A stretch of 64,000 nucleotides of DNA from an uncultured Chloroflexales bacterium (GCA_937918935.1 CAKZSI010000036.1:1-64000); one strand, 5' to 3'. Numbered from the stretch's first letter, positions 17,337 to 25,787 are shown. Numbers and translations: made by a program. The notes: generated from the sequence alone by a model not told the origin.

Positions 17337-18608
17337 GTGAAAACTCCAACACTACGACTGGTCATCATCGGAGGTGGGCCGGCGGGGGTGGAAGCCGCAC
17401 GCACGGCGGCGCCCCACGCCACGGTTACCCTGGTAAGCGCCGAGGCGCCGGGGCTGTGGCGCCCGCTGGCTGGCCGGGTCTGGCTGGCCGCCGCCGCAGC
17501 GGGCGAACGGGCCACTCAGGTGATCGCAGAACGCGCCGCTCGCACGGTCGCCGCCTGGCAGGAACAGTGCACCACCCTGCTCGCGGGGTTGGAGGTGCAG
17601 ATGCTCGCCGGGCGCGCCCGACTCACCGGCCCCGGACAGGTTGTCGTCGAACCGCCCGATGGCGCGCCCGAACAGCGCCTGGCCGCCGACGCGGTGATCA
17701 TCGCTACCGGCGCGAGGACGGTTTTCCCCCCCGGCCTTGAACCCAACCACGTGCGCATTCTCGCCGATACCGAACTGGGCGCCCTGGAGGAGACGCCCCG
17801 CCGGGCGCTGGTGATCGGCGATGGGACGAGTGGATTCGAACTCTGCCACATTTTGAACCTGCTCGGCGCCGAGGTGACCTGGCTTGTGCCCGAGGAAGCG
17901 CCCCGCACCCGCCTGGCCTCCGAGGTGGATGGCTACCTCACGCGCCTGCTGGAGCGCCGGGGTGTGACGGTGGCGCCCGAGGCCAGTGTGCAACAACTCG
18001 TCGCTGGTGAGCGCGAGGTGATGGCCATCACCTCGGACGGTGAACGTCACCTGGCCGACGTTGCCATGGTTGTGGGTAGCTACCGCAGCGATCCCGAGGC
18101 GGTGGGGCTGCCGGCGGACCAGGCGAGCGTAGATGTCTATGGACAGACCAGATGGCGAGGGGTCTACCTGGTGGGCGATGCGTTGGAGCCCTGCGCCGCG
18201 AGCGTGGCCATGGCCCAGGGCCGGGCAGCGGCCCTGCACGCGGTGCGCCGCTCCTCTGGCCCGGCGGATACGCGCCACATCGTGCTGACGTTCATGGAAC
18301 GGCCCCAGGTAGCCAAACTCGGCCGCCTCACCACCGAGGGTGCCCACGGCAGCGTGACCGCAGCGCTCACCGAAGGTCTGGCGGCCCATATCCACGAAAC
18401 GCCCGAGGGCTTCCTGACCCTGGCCTGGGATCAGGCCGGGCGGATCGCCGGCGCGGTGGCAGTCGCTCCAACCGCGGCGGATATGCTCGCCCCGGTGGCC
18501 GTGGCGATGCGCATGGGTATGCGTCTGGAGGATCTGGCCTCGAGCTACGGCCCGCACCCCTCGCTCAGCGAACTGGCCGCCCTGGCCGCCCGTAAGATGG
18601 AGCGGTAA
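17337..18608 (+). CDS. FAD/NAD(P)-dependent oxidoreductase of the disulfide-reductase superfamily lacking the redox cysteines
   Basis: A 423-residue flavoprotein. It has two dinucleotide folds: GGGPAGVEAAR at 11-21 (FAD) and VIGDGTSGFELCHILNLLG near 160 (NAD(P)H), with the second FAD signature VYLVGDALEPCA near 278. The C-terminal section from about 320, ending HPSLSELAALAARKM, looks like the dimerisation domain of mercuric/lipoamide reductases. The stretch after the first glycine motif reads PGLWRPLAGRVWL where relatives carry the GTCLNxGC active disulfide, so thiol-disulfide chemistry is unlikely; an NADH dehydrogenase or quinone reductase role is more plausible. Translation starts at GTG 17337. 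No partner subunit is adjacent. Confidence 0.8.
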   Translation: MKTPTLRLVIIGGGPAGVEAARTAAPHATVTLVSAEAPGLWRPLAGRVWLAAAAAGERATQVIAERAARTVAAWQEQCTTLLAGLEVQMLAGRARLTGPGQVVVEPPDGAPEQRLAADAVIIATGARTVFPPGLEPNHVRILADTELGALEETPRRALVIGDGTSGFELCHILNLLGAEVTWLVPEEAPRTRLASEVDGYLTRLLERRGVTVAPEASVQQLVAGEREVMAITSDGERHLADVAMVVGSYRSDPEAVGLPADQASVDVYGQTRWRGVYLVGDALEPCAASVAMAQGRAAALHAVRRSSGPADTRHIVLTFMERPQVAKLGRLTTEGAHGSVTAALTEGLAAHIHETPEGFLTLAWDQAGRIAGAVAVAPTAADMLAPVAVAMRMGMRLEDLASSYGPHPSLSELAALAARKMER

Positions 18609-18625
18609 CGGTTCGGCAGGGCCAC

Positions 18626-18716
18626 GGGGAAACCCGGTTTCCCCATCTCCCCCACCCGGCGCCGGGGCCGCCGGTCTCCCCCGCTGGCAGGGGTAGGGGG
18701 GAAACCCGGTTTCCCC
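18626..18716. repeat. Two copies of the 19-bp palindrome in a convergent intergenic gap
   Basis: Perfect GGGGAAACCCGGTTTCCCC at 18626-18644 and again at 18698-18716 (72 bases apart), filling the gap between the convergent flavoprotein and acyl-CoA dehydrogenase genes. The spacing is close to the 73-74-bp period of the two arrays. Confidence 0.95.
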
Positions 18717-18720
18717 ATGT

Positions 18721-20445
18721 TCACTCCAGCGGCGCAACCCTCCGGGTTGCACCACTACCCACCGGCAGCGGCGTATCATCAGCCAGGGCCTGGTCGTCGT
18801 AATCAGCATCGCTGATCAGATCAACGGGCGTCCTGGCAAAGCGCAGCGCGGCAGCGCGGGCGCGCCCGTCGCCCTCCACGGCCAGCGACCAGCCCGCGTG
18901 ATCCACCAGCAGGGCGAGTTGCAGCGCGCGCCCAAGCGTCAGCCCCAGCCGCCGGGCGCCCCGCTCCAGCCACGGGCGCGCGCCGGCCACGCCGGCATGC
19001 CAGCGCCGGGCATGGTCGAGCGCCGCGCACGCCTGGCGCCCCGCCAGGCTCAACTCCTCATCGGCGGCGCCGGCGGTGAGACGCTCAACCAGACCGCACA
19101 GGGCCTCCCAGGCCCCCGGCTGGGCCAGGGCGCGGAGCGTATCCAGCGCCAGCACGTTGGTGGTACCTTCCCAGATCGGCAGTACATGGGCATCACGCAG
19201 GAGGACGGGCAATCCGGTGTCCTCTACATACCCTGCACCGCCAAAGGCTTCGATGACCTCGCTGAGCACCTCCACCGCCTGGCGCCCCGTCGTCAGCTTG
19301 GCCACCGAGGTGAGTACGCGCACCAGGTGAGCCTGCATGGCATCGGCCTCGCCGGCCTCCTCGGCCCCGAGAAGCGCGGCCACCAGAAAGCTCAGGTGAA
19401 AAGCGCCCTCGAACTCGGCCTGTAGCCCCGCCAGGGTCTCGACGTGAAGTGGCTGCCGGTTCAGCGGCGCGTCGAAAGCCACCCGGCGCCGGGCATAGTC
19501 GCGCGCCAGGGCCAGGCCCCGGCGCATGAAGGCCGCAGCCATCACGCTGTTCCAGGTGCGAGTCACCTGCAACATCGGCACAATCGCGCGCACTCCCTCG
19601 CCCGGCGGGCTGACCATACGCGCCGGCGCCCCTTCCAGGCTCAGTTCGGCGGTTGGCACCTTGCGCGTACCCAGCTTGTCCTTGAGCCGGTTCACGCGAA
19701 TGCCCTGCAAACGCCCCTCGGCATCGCGCAGTTCCAGGTAGAACAGGGCCAGGCCCCGGCTGCCCGCCGGGGCGCCCTCGGGCCGGGCCAGTGCCAGAGT
19801 CATCTGGCCGGTGGTCGCCGAGGTGAACCATTTGCGGCCATATAGCCGCCAGAGACCCTCGGGGCCGGGGCGAGCGACCGTCTCGGTGCGGCTCACGTCG
19901 GAGCCACCGGGAAGCTCGGTCATCCACTGGCCGCTGGTCCAGCAGCGATCAGGGTCGCGGCTGGCGAGGCGCGGCAGCGCTCGCTCGATAAGGGCCTGGT
20001 CGCCAGCGCGCAGCAGGGTGCGCGCCGCGCCGTCGCTCATCGCCAGGGGACAGGTGTACACGTCGGTAGAGGGATGAAAGAGGTAGGCCAGGGCAAACTG
20101 CACCAGACGCGAGGCGGCGCCATAGGGCTGCTCGTAGGGCAGGGCCACCAGGCCGTACTCGGCGGCGAGGCGCGCGGCGCGCTGCCAGAGCGGCGAAAGC
20201 TCGATCTGGTCAATCCGCTCGCCCCAGGCGTCCCACTGGGTGAGCAGCGGCTCGTTGCGCCGGTCGGCAAGCTGTAGACGGTACAACTCGCCACCGGCCA
20301 GTTCGCCCATGCGCTCCAGGGCCGGCGCCGCCGCCGCGAGCGCGTCGGGCGCGAGCGCGCGCCGCAGGAACGAGCGCAACACGCGGTCATCAGCATACTG
20401 GTTGCCCAGGGTGGGGGCCGGCTGCTGAAAGAGGTCTGGCATCAT
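18721..20445 (-). CDS. AidB-like acyl-CoA dehydrogenase family protein
   Basis: A 574-residue flavoprotein of the acyl-CoA dehydrogenase superfamily, longer than the usual 380-400 residues and laid out like E. coli AidB. Seen: an N-terminal helical extension (1-150), the middle beta domain with GQWMTELPGGSDVS (near 185; AidB-type flavin-binding loop), RLYGRKWFTSA, KLGTRKVPTAEL, and the helical FAD domain with EAFGGAGYVEDTGLPVLLRDAHVLPIWEGTTNVLALD (near 435-470). Then comes about 100 residues of C-terminal extension. AidB binds DNA and protects against alkylation, but other members act on acyl-CoA, so the substrate is open. The two consecutive ATGs at 20445 and 20442 are the best starts; the 38-residue extension upstream is unsupported. 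Confidence 0.88.
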   Translation of the reverse strand: MMPDLFQQPAPTLGNQYADDRVLRSFLRRALAPDALAAAAPALERMGELAGGELYRLQLADRRNEPLLTQWDAWGERIDQIELSPLWQRAARLAAEYGLVALPYEQPYGAASRLVQFALAYLFHPSTDVYTCPLAMSDGAARTLLRAGDQALIERALPRLASRDPDRCWTSGQWMTELPGGSDVSRTETVARPGPEGLWRLYGRKWFTSATTGQMTLALARPEGAPAGSRGLALFYLELRDAEGRLQGIRVNRLKDKLGTRKVPTAELSLEGAPARMVSPPGEGVRAIVPMLQVTRTWNSVMAAAFMRRGLALARDYARRRVAFDAPLNRQPLHVETLAGLQAEFEGAFHLSFLVAALLGAEEAGEADAMQAHLVRVLTSVAKLTTGRQAVEVLSEVIEAFGGAGYVEDTGLPVLLRDAHVLPIWEGTTNVLALDTLRALAQPGAWEALCGLVERLTAGAADEELSLAGRQACAALDHARRWHAGVAGARPWLERGARRLGLTLGRALQLALLVDHAGWSLAVEGDGRARAAALRFARTPVDLISDADYDDQALADDTPLPVGSGATRRVAPLE

Positions 20446-20647
20446 TGGCGTTACCGTTGACTGTATAACTCTACTTTGCCAGTTTCCCCTGGCTGGAGTT
20501 ACACGGGCATGCAGCCTCCGAAGGTCATCCCGTCCTGATGCGGCGCGGCTTCGCCGCACCGAATCGGGAAGAGGAAAGCTCGGAGGAGCGTAGCCCCTCC
20601 GAACCTCCTCGCAGCGGAAACTGCCGCAAATGACAACGTAGAGATAA

Positions 20648-20712
20648 GAGCCTGACCGGATAACCGGGTTATCCGGTTATGTTCCAGGAGGGCTGCACCC
20701 TCCCCGACACTC
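20648..20712. repeat. Composite repeat element with a 23-bp perfect palindrome
   Basis: AGAGCCTG leads into the palindrome ACCGGATAACC-g-GGTTATCCGGT (20655-20677) and then a CCAGGAGGGCTGCACCCTCC hairpin. The same order of modules occurs at 25729-25787 and 50806-50865. The remaining bases of the 499-base gap (20446-20944) hold no gene; a palindrome-family copy lies near 20907. Confidence 0.75.
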
Positions 20713-20944
20713 CTATGGTACGGTATTGTACCGCCTCCGCGGGGCACATGCCAGCACGCCTTGAGCGTCGGCGGCGAATCTGGTACGATAGCCAGCATGG
20801 AACGCTCGGCGTCCTTCCACGGGCAGAGGTACGGGCAAACCCTATCTCCCCGATGCGCGTAACCTTGCAGATCGCGCTACAGGGTTTTTCTCACGGGCAG
20901 GGGCATGAGGAACCCGGTTTCCCCATATTCACACAGGGAGAGTC

Positions 20945-21697
20945 ATGGACGGGCGAGGACAGGCAACGCTGGAACATCTGAAACTCCTGGCCGATGAGAC
21001 GCGCTGGCGACTCTTGCTGCTCCTGCGGTGCAGCGATTATCAGGTGGGCGAACTGGTGGAGCAAACCGGGTTGGCCCAGAACCTGGTCTCGTACCATCTG
21101 AACGTGCTGCGCCAGGCCGGTCTGGTGCGCGTGCACCGTAGCGATGCCGACGCACGGGCGAATTACTACAGCGCCAACCTGCCGGGCCTGATCGCCCTGC
21201 ATCAGGGCCTCGCCGCCGGGCTGGCCCTGCCCACTTCCGCTCCGATCCCGGAGCGCATGCCCCCGGTGGTGTTCCTCTGCCGGGCCAACAGTGCCCGCTC
21301 GCAGATCGCCGAGGGCTGGCTACGCGCCCTCAGCGGCGTGCGGATCACGGTACGCAGCGCCGGCACCCATCCGGCCCCGCTGCACCCCCTCGCCGTGCAG
21401 GTGATGGCCGAGGCGGGCATTGATATCGGCTACCAGCAGGCCAGGCACGTGGATACGCTGGCCGATCTGGACTCGGCGGTGGTGGTGACGGTGTGCGACA
21501 TCGCCCGCGAGGAGTGCGCGGTATGGCTGCGGGCCGCGACGCAGCTTCACTGGAGCATCGCCGACCCGGTGGCCGTCGAAGACGAAGCGGAGCGGCTGCG
21601 GGCCTTCCGCGCCGTCCGCGACGAGGTGCGCGAGCGGGTCAACGGCCTGCTGCCACTGTTGCCATCACTCGTGACGGCAAGCGAAAAACAAATGTGA
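20945..21697 (+). CDS. ArsR-type repressor fused to a low-molecular-weight phosphatase (arsenate reductase-like)
   Basis: A 250-residue fusion. Residues 5-95 are a winged-helix ArsR domain (LLADETRWRLLLLL, then GELVEQTGLAQNLVSYHLNVLRQAGLV). Residues 107-240 are a low-molecular-weight protein-tyrosine-phosphatase/ArsC fold opening with VVFLCRANSARSQ: the catalytic CX5R loop Cys112 to Arg118, with the acid WSIADPVA near 200. The enzyme would be cytoplasmic and reduce arsenate or dephosphorylate a substrate, while the front half senses and regulates. Such ArsR-ArsC fusions are known. No arsenite pump (ArsB/Acr3) is adjacent, so an arsenic role is inferred only from domains. The ATG at 20945 follows AGGGAGAG. 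Confidence 0.9.
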   Translation: MDGRGQATLEHLKLLADETRWRLLLLLRCSDYQVGELVEQTGLAQNLVSYHLNVLRQAGLVRVHRSDADARANYYSANLPGLIALHQGLAAGLALPTSAPIPERMPPVVFLCRANSARSQIAEGWLRALSGVRITVRSAGTHPAPLHPLAVQVMAEAGIDIGYQQARHVDTLADLDSAVVVTVCDIAREECAVWLRAATQLHWSIADPVAVEDEAERLRAFRAVRDEVRERVNGLLPLLPSLVTASEKQM

Positions 21698-21764
21698 GTT
21701 ATCCTGGGAGGGCTTCACCCTCAAAAATCCTCCCATCGGGAAGGGGCAACGTGTCTTTCCAGGG

Positions 21765-23036
21765 CTATGCTCGGCTAAGCATAACCACCGTCTCAACGTG
21801 AGGGGTCTGCGGAAAGAGGTCAAGCGGCTGCACCTGCTCAAGGCGGTAGCCGGCGGCTAGGAGCGGGGCCAGGTCACGCCCGAGGATGCCCGGATGGCAG
21901 GAGATATAAACCACCCGCGGCGGCGCCAGGCGCGCCAGGGTTTCCAGCACGGCGGGATGGCAACCCCGGCGGGGCGGGTCGAGCAGCACGCCATCGAAGG
22001 GACCGGCGAGGCCCGGTAGGATCCGCTCCACTGCGCCCTGGACGAACCGAACGCCCCCGATGCCATTGAGGGCGGCGCTGCGCTCGCCGTCGGCCACGGC
22101 GGCCGCGTGCTCCTCCACCGCGATCACTTCGGCCCCGGCGGCGGCCAGTGGCAGGGCGAAGGCCCCGGCGCCGGCGTAGAGGTCGAGCAGGCGCATACCC
22201 GGGGCCGGACGAAGGGCCGCGCGGGCCAGGTCGAGCATGCGCGCGGCCTGCGGCAGGTTGACCTGGAAGAAGGTGGTTGGCGCCAGTTCGAAGATAACAC
22301 CCTGGAGTTCCTCCAGCAGGCTGGCAACCCCCGAGGCCGCGCCGCGCCAGTCGCGGCCCTCGACCACTACGCCGGCCAGTGAAGGCACATGGGCGCGCCA
22401 GGCCTCGGCGAGCAACAGCAGATCCAGCGAGGGAACCTCGCGCGTGGGACGCAACACCGCCAGGGCATAGCCAGAGGCCGCGCTGGCCCGCAGCGTAACA
22501 CCGGTAAGTACACCTGCGGGCAGGATGGCCCGCAGGCCCGCCAGGGCCTCGTTAAGCGCCGGCAACAGCAGCGGATCCTCCGGCAGATCGGCCACTGCGC
22601 GGGTACCGGCCACGTGATAACCCACCTGGCGATCCTCCACGTGCAGGTGGGCGCTGTTGCGGTAACCCCAGGGACGCGGCGCGGCAATCACCGGGGCCAC
22701 GGGTGGATCGGACAGCCCGGCAAGCTTGACCAGTTGCTCGCGCACAATCGTCGCCTTGAGGCGCAGTTGCGCCGGGTAGGCGATATGCTGCCATGGCGCG
22801 TGGTCGCCGTCGGCCAGGCGTGGGGCAACCCGTTCGGGTGAGGGCTCGAGCACCGTGTCCACCTGGCCACGGGCGTAGCTCGGATGGCGCTCGTAGAGCC
22901 GCACCCGTACCCGTTCGCCCGGCAAGCCCCCGCGGGCAAAGACCACCAGACCCTCGTGGCGGCCCACCCCATCGCCGCCCTGGGCCACCGAATCGACCAC
23001 TAATTCGAGCGTCTCATCACTGGCCATCGTTGTCAC
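21765..23036 (-). CDS. TrmA/RlmD-family RNA (uracil-5-) methyltransferase without iron-sulfur cysteines
   Basis: A 423-residue S-adenosylmethionine-dependent methyltransferase that forms 5-methyluridine in rRNA or tRNA. Seen: N-terminal TRAM (DSVAQGGDGVGRHEGLVVFARGGLPGERV, 12-45), a central RNA-binding part, FFQVNLPQA (near 252), the SAM motif LLDLYAGAGAFALPL (near 278), DPPRRGCHP (near 345), and the catalytic nucleophile in YISCHPGILGRDL (near 375) with the late base in PHVETVV. In RlmD/RlmCD relatives the stretch before QHIAYPAQL carries CxxxxxCxxC for a [4Fe-4S] cluster; here it reads LADGDHAPW, and the chain has only two cysteines, so the cluster is lost. Start ATG 23036, or 23027. Confidence 0.88.
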   Translation of the reverse strand: MTTMASDETLELVVDSVAQGGDGVGRHEGLVVFARGGLPGERVRVRLYERHPSYARGQVDTVLEPSPERVAPRLADGDHAPWQHIAYPAQLRLKATIVREQLVKLAGLSDPPVAPVIAAPRPWGYRNSAHLHVEDRQVGYHVAGTRAVADLPEDPLLLPALNEALAGLRAILPAGVLTGVTLRASAASGYALAVLRPTREVPSLDLLLLAEAWRAHVPSLAGVVVEGRDWRGAASGVASLLEELQGVIFELAPTTFFQVNLPQAARMLDLARAALRPAPGMRLLDLYAGAGAFALPLAAAGAEVIAVEEHAAAVADGERSAALNGIGGVRFVQGAVERILPGLAGPFDGVLLDPPRRGCHPAVLETLARLAPPRVVYISCHPGILGRDLAPLLAAGYRLEQVQPLDLFPQTPHVETVVMLSRA

Positions 23037-23126
23037 GCGCCTGTCGCTTCGCTGTCCCCGGGAACGCCGCAGCTTTCTGAACCATTCTGGTTCGGCAGGG
23101 CCAGGGAAAACCCGGTTTCCCTGTTC

Positions 23127-24572
23127 TCAGCGCAGTTCGAAGACCTCCTTCTCGACCAGTTCGATCTGCACCGGGTACTTGCCGGTAAAACAGCCCTTGC
23201 AGAACTCGCCGGGGGCCTGGCGGGTGGAGCGGATCAGGCCCTCCAGGCTGAGGTAGGCCAGACTGTCGGCCCCCAGATGGGCGCAGATTTCGGGGATACT
23301 CATACGGTGGGCGATAAGCTCAGGGTAGGTGGCCATATCCACGCCGAGGAAGCAGGGGTGGCGGATGGGCGGCGAGGAAACTCGAATATGGACCTCCCGG
23401 GCGCCGGCTTCGCGGATCAGGCGCACAATCGGGCCGCTGGTGTTGCCGCGCACGATACTATCATCAACCAGCACCACCCGCTTGCCGGCCAGGTTATCAG
23501 GCAGGGCGTTGAATTTCAGGTTAATGCCTACTTTTCGCACATGATCATCGGGCTGGATAAAGGTGCGTCCAATGTAGCGATTCTTGATCAGCCCCTCTGA
23601 ATATGGAATACCCGACTCCTGGGCATAGCCAATCGCGGCGGGGGTGGCGCTATCGGGCACCGCGATGACCACATCGGCGTCGGCGGGGGCTTCGCGGGCC
23701 AGTTCGCGGCCCTGCGCGACGCGCACGGCGTGCAGGGCCGTTCCATGGAGCATACTATCCGGGCGGGCGAAGTAGATGTATTCGAAGAGACACTCCGCCC
23801 GGTGCGGAGCGGGCATCAGCGCCACGGTGCGGGGACCGTCCTCGGTAATCGCCACAATCTCCCCGGGTTCGATCTCGCGCACAAACTCGGCGCCAATCGG
23901 GCCAAAGGCGCAACTCTCCGAGGCCGCCACCCAGCCCCGCTCGCCCAGCCGCCCCAGGCAGAGCGGGTGCAACCCCAGCGGGTCGCGCACGGCATAGAGC
24001 GTTTCGCGCGTAAGCACGGTCAGACAGTAGGCGCCCTGCGCGCGGACCATGAACACACGCAGTTTTTCCTCCCAGGTGCGGCCCTCCCCACCGGCGAGCA
24101 TCTGCGTAATCACTTCGGAGTCGCTGCTGCTGGTCAGGCCGACGCCACGGTTGAGCAACTCGCGGCGCAGGGCGGCGGCGTTGGTCAGATTGCCATTATG
24201 GCCCACGGCCAGCGGGCCAAGGGCGCTCTCCACCACAAAGGGCTGAGCGTTCTCGAGACGCGAGGAGCCGGTGGTCGAGTAGCGGGTATGGCCGATCGCC
24301 ATAAAGCCGGTGAGCGGGCGCAGTTTCTCCTCGTTGAAGACCTGGGCCACCAGGCCCATCTCCTTGTGGTAGCGGATCGAACGCCCATTGGATACGGCGA
24401 TCCCCGCGCTCTCCTGCCCGCGATGCTGCAAGGCGTAGAGGCCGAAAAAGGTCAGCCGCGCGACATCGGCATCAGGATGCACAATGCCAAAGATGCCGCA
24501 TTCGTGACCGGGTTTATCATCAGACTGGTCATTCTCAGACGGTTCAGAACCCAGATGGGCAGCAGCGGTCAT
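23127..24572 (-). CDS. purF: Amidophosphoribosyltransferase
   Basis: The first committed step of purine synthesis: PRPP plus glutamine to 5-phosphoribosylamine. The 481-residue protein has a propeptide of about 24 residues ending at HECGIFGIV, whose Cys becomes the N-terminal nucleophile after cleavage. Then come GHTRYSTTG, AVGHNGNLTN and SSSDSEVI of the Ntn glutaminase domain (about 25-255), and the phosphoribosyltransferase domain with VVLVDDSIVRGNT (PRPP loop, near 365). Cysteines in RAECLFEY, RHPCFLG and EFCKGCFTG match the four [4Fe-4S] ligands of the Bacillus-type enzyme. ATG 24572 is chosen; a GTG at 24590 is possible. It sits alone, not in a pur operon. Confidence 0.95.
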   Translation of the reverse strand: MTAAAHLGSEPSENDQSDDKPGHECGIFGIVHPDADVARLTFFGLYALQHRGQESAGIAVSNGRSIRYHKEMGLVAQVFNEEKLRPLTGFMAIGHTRYSTTGSSRLENAQPFVVESALGPLAVGHNGNLTNAAALRRELLNRGVGLTSSSDSEVITQMLAGGEGRTWEEKLRVFMVRAQGAYCLTVLTRETLYAVRDPLGLHPLCLGRLGERGWVAASESCAFGPIGAEFVREIEPGEIVAITEDGPRTVALMPAPHRAECLFEYIYFARPDSMLHGTALHAVRVAQGRELAREAPADADVVIAVPDSATPAAIGYAQESGIPYSEGLIKNRYIGRTFIQPDDHVRKVGINLKFNALPDNLAGKRVVLVDDSIVRGNTSGPIVRLIREAGAREVHIRVSSPPIRHPCFLGVDMATYPELIAHRMSIPEICAHLGADSLAYLSLEGLIRSTRQAPGEFCKGCFTGKYPVQIELVEKEVFELR

Positions 24573-24878
24573 GGTTCCATGTTCCTCCACGGGCGAACAG
24601 GCCCGTTGGCGCCGGTACGATCCAGGACGCTCGCGGCAATGGCATGCGGCGCGTTCCTGGCATTGGCAAGCAACATTGCTTCGATGGTCTAAATAAAGTA
24701 TAACACAGGCCGAAGGTAAGGAAAAAATCAGGGGGTGGGAAACAGGAGTGTTCCAACGTCTTCAGGGCGAGCTCTGAAGACGTCGCATCAACCCTGGAAG
24801 TGGGGAACCGGGTTTCCCTGTTCCCTATCTGACAGGTCCTGACCCGCAATGATTTCGCCGGCTTGTGGTGCGACGGTT
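24573..24878. other. purF upstream region with a palindrome copy
   Basis: A 306-base gap without a gene. It contains a degenerate palindrome-family copy (GGGGAACCGGGTTTCCCT at about 24802-24819) and, on the minus strand, a TATACT about 120 bases upstream of purF that could be its -10 box. No purine-riboswitch-like structure was recognised. Confidence 0.45.
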
Positions 24879-25124
24879 TCACATGCTATCAGGTGTTCCC
24901 CCCCCTTGCGGCGCCACTGCCAGCGCAATGTCTTCTAATATAACGCGCCGAAATACATTCGGCTCACCGAAGCGTTTGCGGGCATCCAGGATTTCAATGC
25001 CGGCAATCCGGCCATCGGCAGCATAGTCCACCGCGATCCCCTCGGCCACATGCTGCGTGGTCACGGTCGCCTCTAAGAAGCGAATATAGAGCGCGTCCAC
25101 TTCGCTATCGTAGGTGATGCGCAT
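24879..25124 (-). CDS. DUF2283 domain protein
   Basis: An 81-residue protein with the complete DUF2283 pattern: MRITYDSEVDALYIRF, then VAEGIAVDYAADGRIAGIEILDARKRFG. These small proteins usually follow a DUF4258 gene and are thought to form a toxin-antitoxin-like or regulatory pair, though this is not proven. GGAGG lies nine bases before the ATG at 25124, right after the TGA of the DUF4258 remnant, so the pair was once translationally coupled. The partner is now headless, which leaves this gene an orphan. Confidence 0.85.
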   Translation of the reverse strand: MRITYDSEVDALYIRFLEATVTTQHVAEGIAVDYAADGRIAGIEILDARKRFGEPNVFRRVILEDIALAVAPQGGGTPDSM

Positions 25125-25138
25125 GACGTTTGGCCTCC

Positions 25139-25206
25139 TCAGAAAAAGTACACGTAAACGGTGACCACAACAATCTCGTTGTCTTCTTCAGCGAAAATGT
25201 GCGCCG
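25139..25206 (-). pseudogene. C-terminal remnant of a DUF4258 protein
   Basis: Reading toward the TGA at 25139-25141, the last 22 codons spell RTAHIFAEEDNEIVVVTVYV plus YFF: the acidic 'E-D-N-EIVVVTVY' ending typical of DUF4258 proteins, placed just upstream of DUF2283 as in intact pairs. Further upstream the homology stops at about 25206, where a hairpin-bearing segment begins; the first 60 or more residues are gone. Confidence 0.7.
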
Positions 25207-25244
25207 TCCTCGGCGCAAGCAGGGCCGAAGCGTCGGCAGCGCCA

Positions 25245-25287
25245 TTGCATGAGCCCTGCACCCGGAAGGGTTGCAGGGCTCATGCAA
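25245..25287. repeat. 16-bp-stem hairpin at the DUF4258 break
   Basis: TTGCATGAGCCCTGCA and its exact reverse complement flank an 11-base loop. It lies inside the non-homologous segment (about 25207-25400) that replaces the front of the DUF4258 gene, suggesting a mobile or repeat insertion. Confidence 0.85.
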
Positions 25288-25421
25288 AGTCTTTGGGGGA
25301 AGCCCCAGACTCCACATGGTTCGTTGGTTCTGGCAGGGTAGCCGCCTCAACCCCCGCCGGAGGCGGAGGTCGCATCGGCCTGCTTCCGGCTGCGCCTCTC
25401 GATCAGCAATGGTGCATGGCA

Positions 25422-25430
25422 TGGTACAAT
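25422..25430 (+). promoter_or_regulatory. Extended -10 promoter (TGGTACAAT) upstream of secG
   Basis: TG-n-TACAAT, 81 bases upstream of the secG start; no -35 hexamer is visible, as is common for extended -10 promoters. Confidence 0.5.
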
Positions 25431-25510
25431 AGTGCCCTGTGGCTGCACCGCACAACAATCAGGCTACACATGAGCGGTGGGCTTTTTGCACTTCAGAGAG
25501 GAAAGATCTC

Positions 25511-25729
25511 GTGGAAATCGCGCTGTACATCGCCATCATCGTTATCAGCGCGGCGCTGATCGGCCTCGTCGTACTACAGGCCCGCAGCCCGGGGATGGCC
25601 AACCGCGACACCAGTTCGATCTACCGCACTCGCCGCGGCCTGGAAAAGACCCTCTACCAGGCCACCCTGGTCCTGAGCGTGTCATTTTTGCTGCTCTCGC
25701 TGATCGCCAGTCTGCCGATTTTTGGTTGA
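25511..25729 (+). CDS. secG: Preprotein translocase subunit SecG
   Basis: A 72-residue membrane protein, the accessory SecYEG channel subunit. Two membrane helices (about 3-23 and 49-69) are joined by a short polar loop holding VVLQARSPGMANRDTSSIYRT, which matches the conserved VLLQ(x)GKG...GSS loop of SecG in diverged form; LEKTLYQATLVLSVSFLLLSL begins the second helix. GTG 25511 follows AGAGGAAAG. Earlier in-frame starts run through non-homologous sequence. The stop codon overlaps a composite repeat element, after which a solute-binding protein gene follows on the same strand. Confidence 0.88.
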   Translation: MEIALYIAIIVISAALIGLVVLQARSPGMANRDTSSIYRTRRGLEKTLYQATLVLSVSFLLLSLIASLPIFG

Positions 25730-25787
25730 GAGCCTGCCCGGCTACCCAGGGTATCCGATGACCCTCTGGGAGGGCTGCGCCCTCCCG
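25729..25787. repeat. Composite repeat element after secG
   Basis: Same modules as at 20648: AGAGCCTGCCCGG, a degenerate GGCTACCC/GGGTATCCG part, then the perfect hairpin GGGAGGGC-tgc-GCCCTCCC (25768-25786). It starts at the last base of secG and may serve as its transcription end. A palindrome-family copy follows at 25812-25830. Confidence 0.75.
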
